A DNA stretch of 26,122 nucleotides from Bog-793 sp035625025 (GTDB taxonomy: Bacteria > Actinomycetota > Acidimicrobiia > Acidimicrobiales > Bog-793): positions 1 through 26,122 of the forward strand of contig DASPQJ010000006.1 of assembly GCA_035625025.1 (NCBI GenBank), read 5' to 3'. How positions within the stretch are numbered: position 1 is the stretch's first letter; each line of letters begins with the position of its first letter. This document shows positions 24,350-26,122 of this stretch, in pieces. Under the pieces are notes generated by a model, which saw only the letters and a program-made list of their open reading frames with translations, searched no databases and was not told where the DNA came from. Both the position numbers and the translations under genes were made by a program.

Positions 24350-25708
24350 CTACATCGACTCGATGAGGCGTTCGACGCGCTCGTCGTGTGCCCGGAAGGG
24401 GTCCTTTAACAGCACGGTCCGCTGAGTCTGGTCGTTCAACTTGAGATGCACCCAATCGACGGTGAAGTCGCGCCGGCGGTCCTTCGCCCGACGGATGAAC
24501 TCCCCGCGCAGGCGGGCCCGCGTGGTTGCCGGTGGCGCATCCATCGCCTCGACGATCGCCGTGTCGGTGACGACCCGCTCGAGGAGCCCGCGTCGCTGCA
24601 GACGATAAAAGATGCTGCGTCGCCGGCTGACGTCATGGTACTGGAGATCGAGGAGGGTGATCCGCGGATTGCCGAGCGGGAGGGCGTGGCGCTCCCGGTA
24701 GCGCTCGACGAGGTTGTGCTTGATCACCCAATCGCACTCCCGCACGAGGAGCAACGGGTCGCGCTCGATCGTCTCCACGCAGTGCTGCCACATCTTGAGG
24801 GCCCGGTCCTCCATCGGCGACAGGCCCCGCTGGCCGGCGTAGCGGATCGCCCGTCCGAGGCACTCCGACTGGATGTCGAGCGCGCTCACCTCGCGACCAT
24901 TCGCCAGGCGGATCTTGCGGCGGCACGTGATGTCGTGGCTGATCTCGCGGATCGCCCGGATGGGGTCCTCGAGCGTCATGTCGCGCAGGACGACGCTTTG
25001 GTCCTCGAGCATGCGGAGCATGATGCTCGTCGCCCCGATCTTGAGGAAGGTCGCGTACTCGCTCATGTTCGAGTCCCCGACGATGACGTGGAGTCGCCGG
25101 TAGCGCTCGGCGTCGGCGTGCGGCTCGTCGCGGGTGTTGATGATCGGACGCGAGCGCGTCGTCGCCGAGGACACGCCTTCCCAGATGTGCTCGGCGCGCT
25201 GCGAGATGCAGTAGACGGCACCGCGCGCGGTCTGGAGGACCTTGCCCGCACCGGCGTAGATCTGGCGCGTGACGAGAAACGGAATGAGAACCTGCGCGTA
25301 GTGGACGAAGTCGTCCCGCCGGGCGGTGAGGTAGTTCTCGTGGCAGCCGTAGGAGTTTCCCGCCGAGTCCGTGTTGTTCTTGAAGAGATAGACGATGCCG
25401 CGGATCCCCTCATCTTTGAGGCGGGCCTCGGCCGACTCCACGAGCCCCTCGAGGATCCGCTCCCCCGCCTTATCGTGAGCGACGAGGTCGTCGATCGAAT
25501 CGCACTCCGGGGTGGCGTACTCGGGGTGGCTGCCGACGTCGAGGTACAGGCGCGCCCCGTTCTCCAGAAAGACGTTGGAGGAGCGGCCCCAGCTCACGAC
25601 GCGGCGGAACAGGTAGCGTGCGATCTCGTCGGGGCTGAGCCGTCGCTGTCCCCGCAGCGCGCACGTCACGCCGTACTCGTTCTCGAGCCCGAAGATCCGT
25701 CGGTCCAC
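24350..25708 (-). CDS. pafA: Pup-protein ligase PafA
   Basis: Enzyme that attaches the ubiquitin-like protein Pup to lysines of target proteins, marking them for the bacterial proteasome; it is related to glutamine synthetase. The 452-aa product has the same length as Mycobacterium tuberculosis PafA. It begins VDRRIFGLENEYGVTC, with the nucleotide-site glutamates Glu9 and Glu11, and has Asp57 in ARLYLDVGSHPEYATPEC at the position of the catalytic base. Other family blocks include FKNNTDSAGNSYGCHENYL, IINTRDEPHAD and VIVGDSNMSE. The GTG at 25708 is chosen to match the family start; the frame is open to 25870 through Arg/Pro-rich sequence that lies over the divergent gene. A short GGGAA lies just upstream. 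It leads the run of genes down to the ThyX-like protein. Confidence 0.96.
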   Translation of the reverse strand: MDRRIFGLENEYGVTCALRGQRRLSPDEIARYLFRRVVSWGRSSNVFLENGARLYLDVGSHPEYATPECDSIDDLVAHDKAGERILEGLVESAEARLKDEGIRGIVYLFKNNTDSAGNSYGCHENYLTARRDDFVHYAQVLIPFLVTRQIYAGAGKVLQTARGAVYCISQRAEHIWEGVSSATTRSRPIINTRDEPHADAERYRRLHVIVGDSNMSEYATFLKIGATSIMLRMLEDQSVVLRDMTLEDPIRAIREISHDITCRRKIRLANGREVSALDIQSECLGRAIRYAGQRGLSPMEDRALKMWQHCVETIERDPLLLVRECDWVIKHNLVERYRERHALPLGNPRITLLDLQYHDVSRRRSIFYRLQRRGLLERVVTDTAIVEAMDAPPATTRARLRGEFIRRAKDRRRDFTVDWVHLKLNDQTQRTVLLKDPFRAHDERVERLIESM

Positions 25709-25781
25709 AGGTTTCCCACGGTAGTGCCAGGCGCGCGGGTAGCGGTGGTGGCGGGTCCGATCGGGGGCTACCCTCGCCTCG

Positions 25782-25997
25782 GTGCCTGCTCCGGTGATGG
25801 TCTTCCTCACCACCGCCGGCTCGACCTTCGAGGGCCGGGTGGTCGTGGCCCGCCTCGGCGCGCACGGCATCCTTGCCCAGCTCCGCGGCGGGTCCGACGG
25901 CCCCTATCCCCTGCCCGAGACGGTGGACGTCCTGGTGGACGAGGCGCAGGTCGACGAGGCACGGGCGCTGCTCGCGGACGTCCCCGACGTCCCCTGA
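25782..25997 (+). CDS. DUF2007-like small protein
   Basis: 71-aa soluble protein. It has the pattern of DUF2007-type putative signal-transducing proteins: VFLTTAGSTFEGRVVVARLGAHGI, a central GPYPLPETVDVLV strand and a final VDEARALL helix. These proteins are thought to bind a small ligand, but no function is settled. The start is either GTG at 25782 or ATG at 25797 (MVFLTT), the second being the natural start of the domain. It is divergent from pafA (73 bp apart) and converges on the probable proteasome alpha gene to its right, so it interrupts the usual prcA-pafA order on the opposite strand. Confidence 0.72.
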   Translation: MPAPVMVFLTTAGSTFEGRVVVARLGAHGILAQLRGGSDGPYPLPETVDVLVDEAQVDEARALLADVPDVP

Positions 25998-26036
25998 GCG
26001 TGCGGCGCCCCGGGGGGCGACCGGCGCGGGCCCGGT

Positions 26037-26122
26037 CTACGAGCGGGCGCCGCGGCCGCGCCCGCCGGCGGCCAGGCGCGTGGCCAGCTCCTCGTGGCCG
26101 AGGCGGCGGAAGGCACGGCGCC
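26037..26122 (-). CDS. C-terminal fragment, probable proteasome alpha subunit
   Basis: Only the last 27 codons are in the window, reading RRAFRRLGHEELATRLAAGG and then a basic tail to a TAG at 26037. The RRAFRRL followed by a Leu-rich helix is like the tail of PrcA, the alpha subunit of the 20S proteasome, and prcA lies just upstream of pafA in actinobacteria. With so short a piece this is a context-based guess. Confidence 0.5.
   Translation of the reverse strand, partial: RRAFRRLGHEELATRLAAGGRGRGARS

Overview
The window looks like chromosomal DNA from a GC-rich actinobacterium, most probably of the class Acidimicrobiia. This is an inference from gene content: a Pup ligase (PafA) locus joined to Tat translocase and HelY-type helicase genes, a DUF4193 zinc protein, a DUF2007-like protein, and two small secreted surface proteins of a type I associate with Acidimicrobiia. 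No rRNA, tRNA, CRISPR array, transposase gene or prophage gene was found.

The left 15 kb (1-15100) is accessory in character. Gene density is low, several spacers are 400-760 bp long, and most genes stand alone. It holds a double-GNAT acetyltransferase; a stand-alone TrpB2-type tryptophan synthase beta chain; a PAS-GGDEF-EAL cyclic-di-GMP enzyme behind an unusually AT-rich, palindrome-rich upstream region; a two-repeat HIRAN-like protein; a zinc-finger methyltransferase; a doubtful winged-helix-like protein; an alpha/beta hydrolase; a protein with two copies of a Cys-rich domain of unknown function; an aldo/keto reductase; a seven-bladed WD40 propeller; and a two-gene unit for secreted surface proteins. 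The spacer at 1011-1768 has a promoter-like sequence, several hairpins, an 11-bp direct repeat and a perfect 12-bp stem, and may encode a structured RNA or be a small mobile-element remnant.

The right 11 kb (15100-26122) is compact and core-like, almost all on the minus strand. Read in the direction of transcription it runs: a probable proteasome alpha-subunit tail (window edge), pafA, signal peptidase I, tatB, tatC, a Ski2/Mtr4-type helicase (helY-like) and a two-domain ThyX-like protein. After a spacer with a good promoter come the DUF4193 protein, a small conserved protein and a Nudix hydrolase. A 552-aa Arg-rich protein of unknown function converges on the Nudix gene. The theme is protein tagging and degradation (Pup/proteasome), export (Tat, signal peptidase) and RNA handling (helicase). 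The usual pafB/pafC genes are missing between pafA and the tat genes, and a signal peptidase I gene sits there instead.

The items most worth following up are the hairpin-rich spacer at 1011-1768, the operator-like cluster at 5186-5313, the tandem Cys-motif protein at 9534-10352, the surface-protein pair at 13305-14456 and the degenerate tandem ThyX-like protein at 18483-20168.
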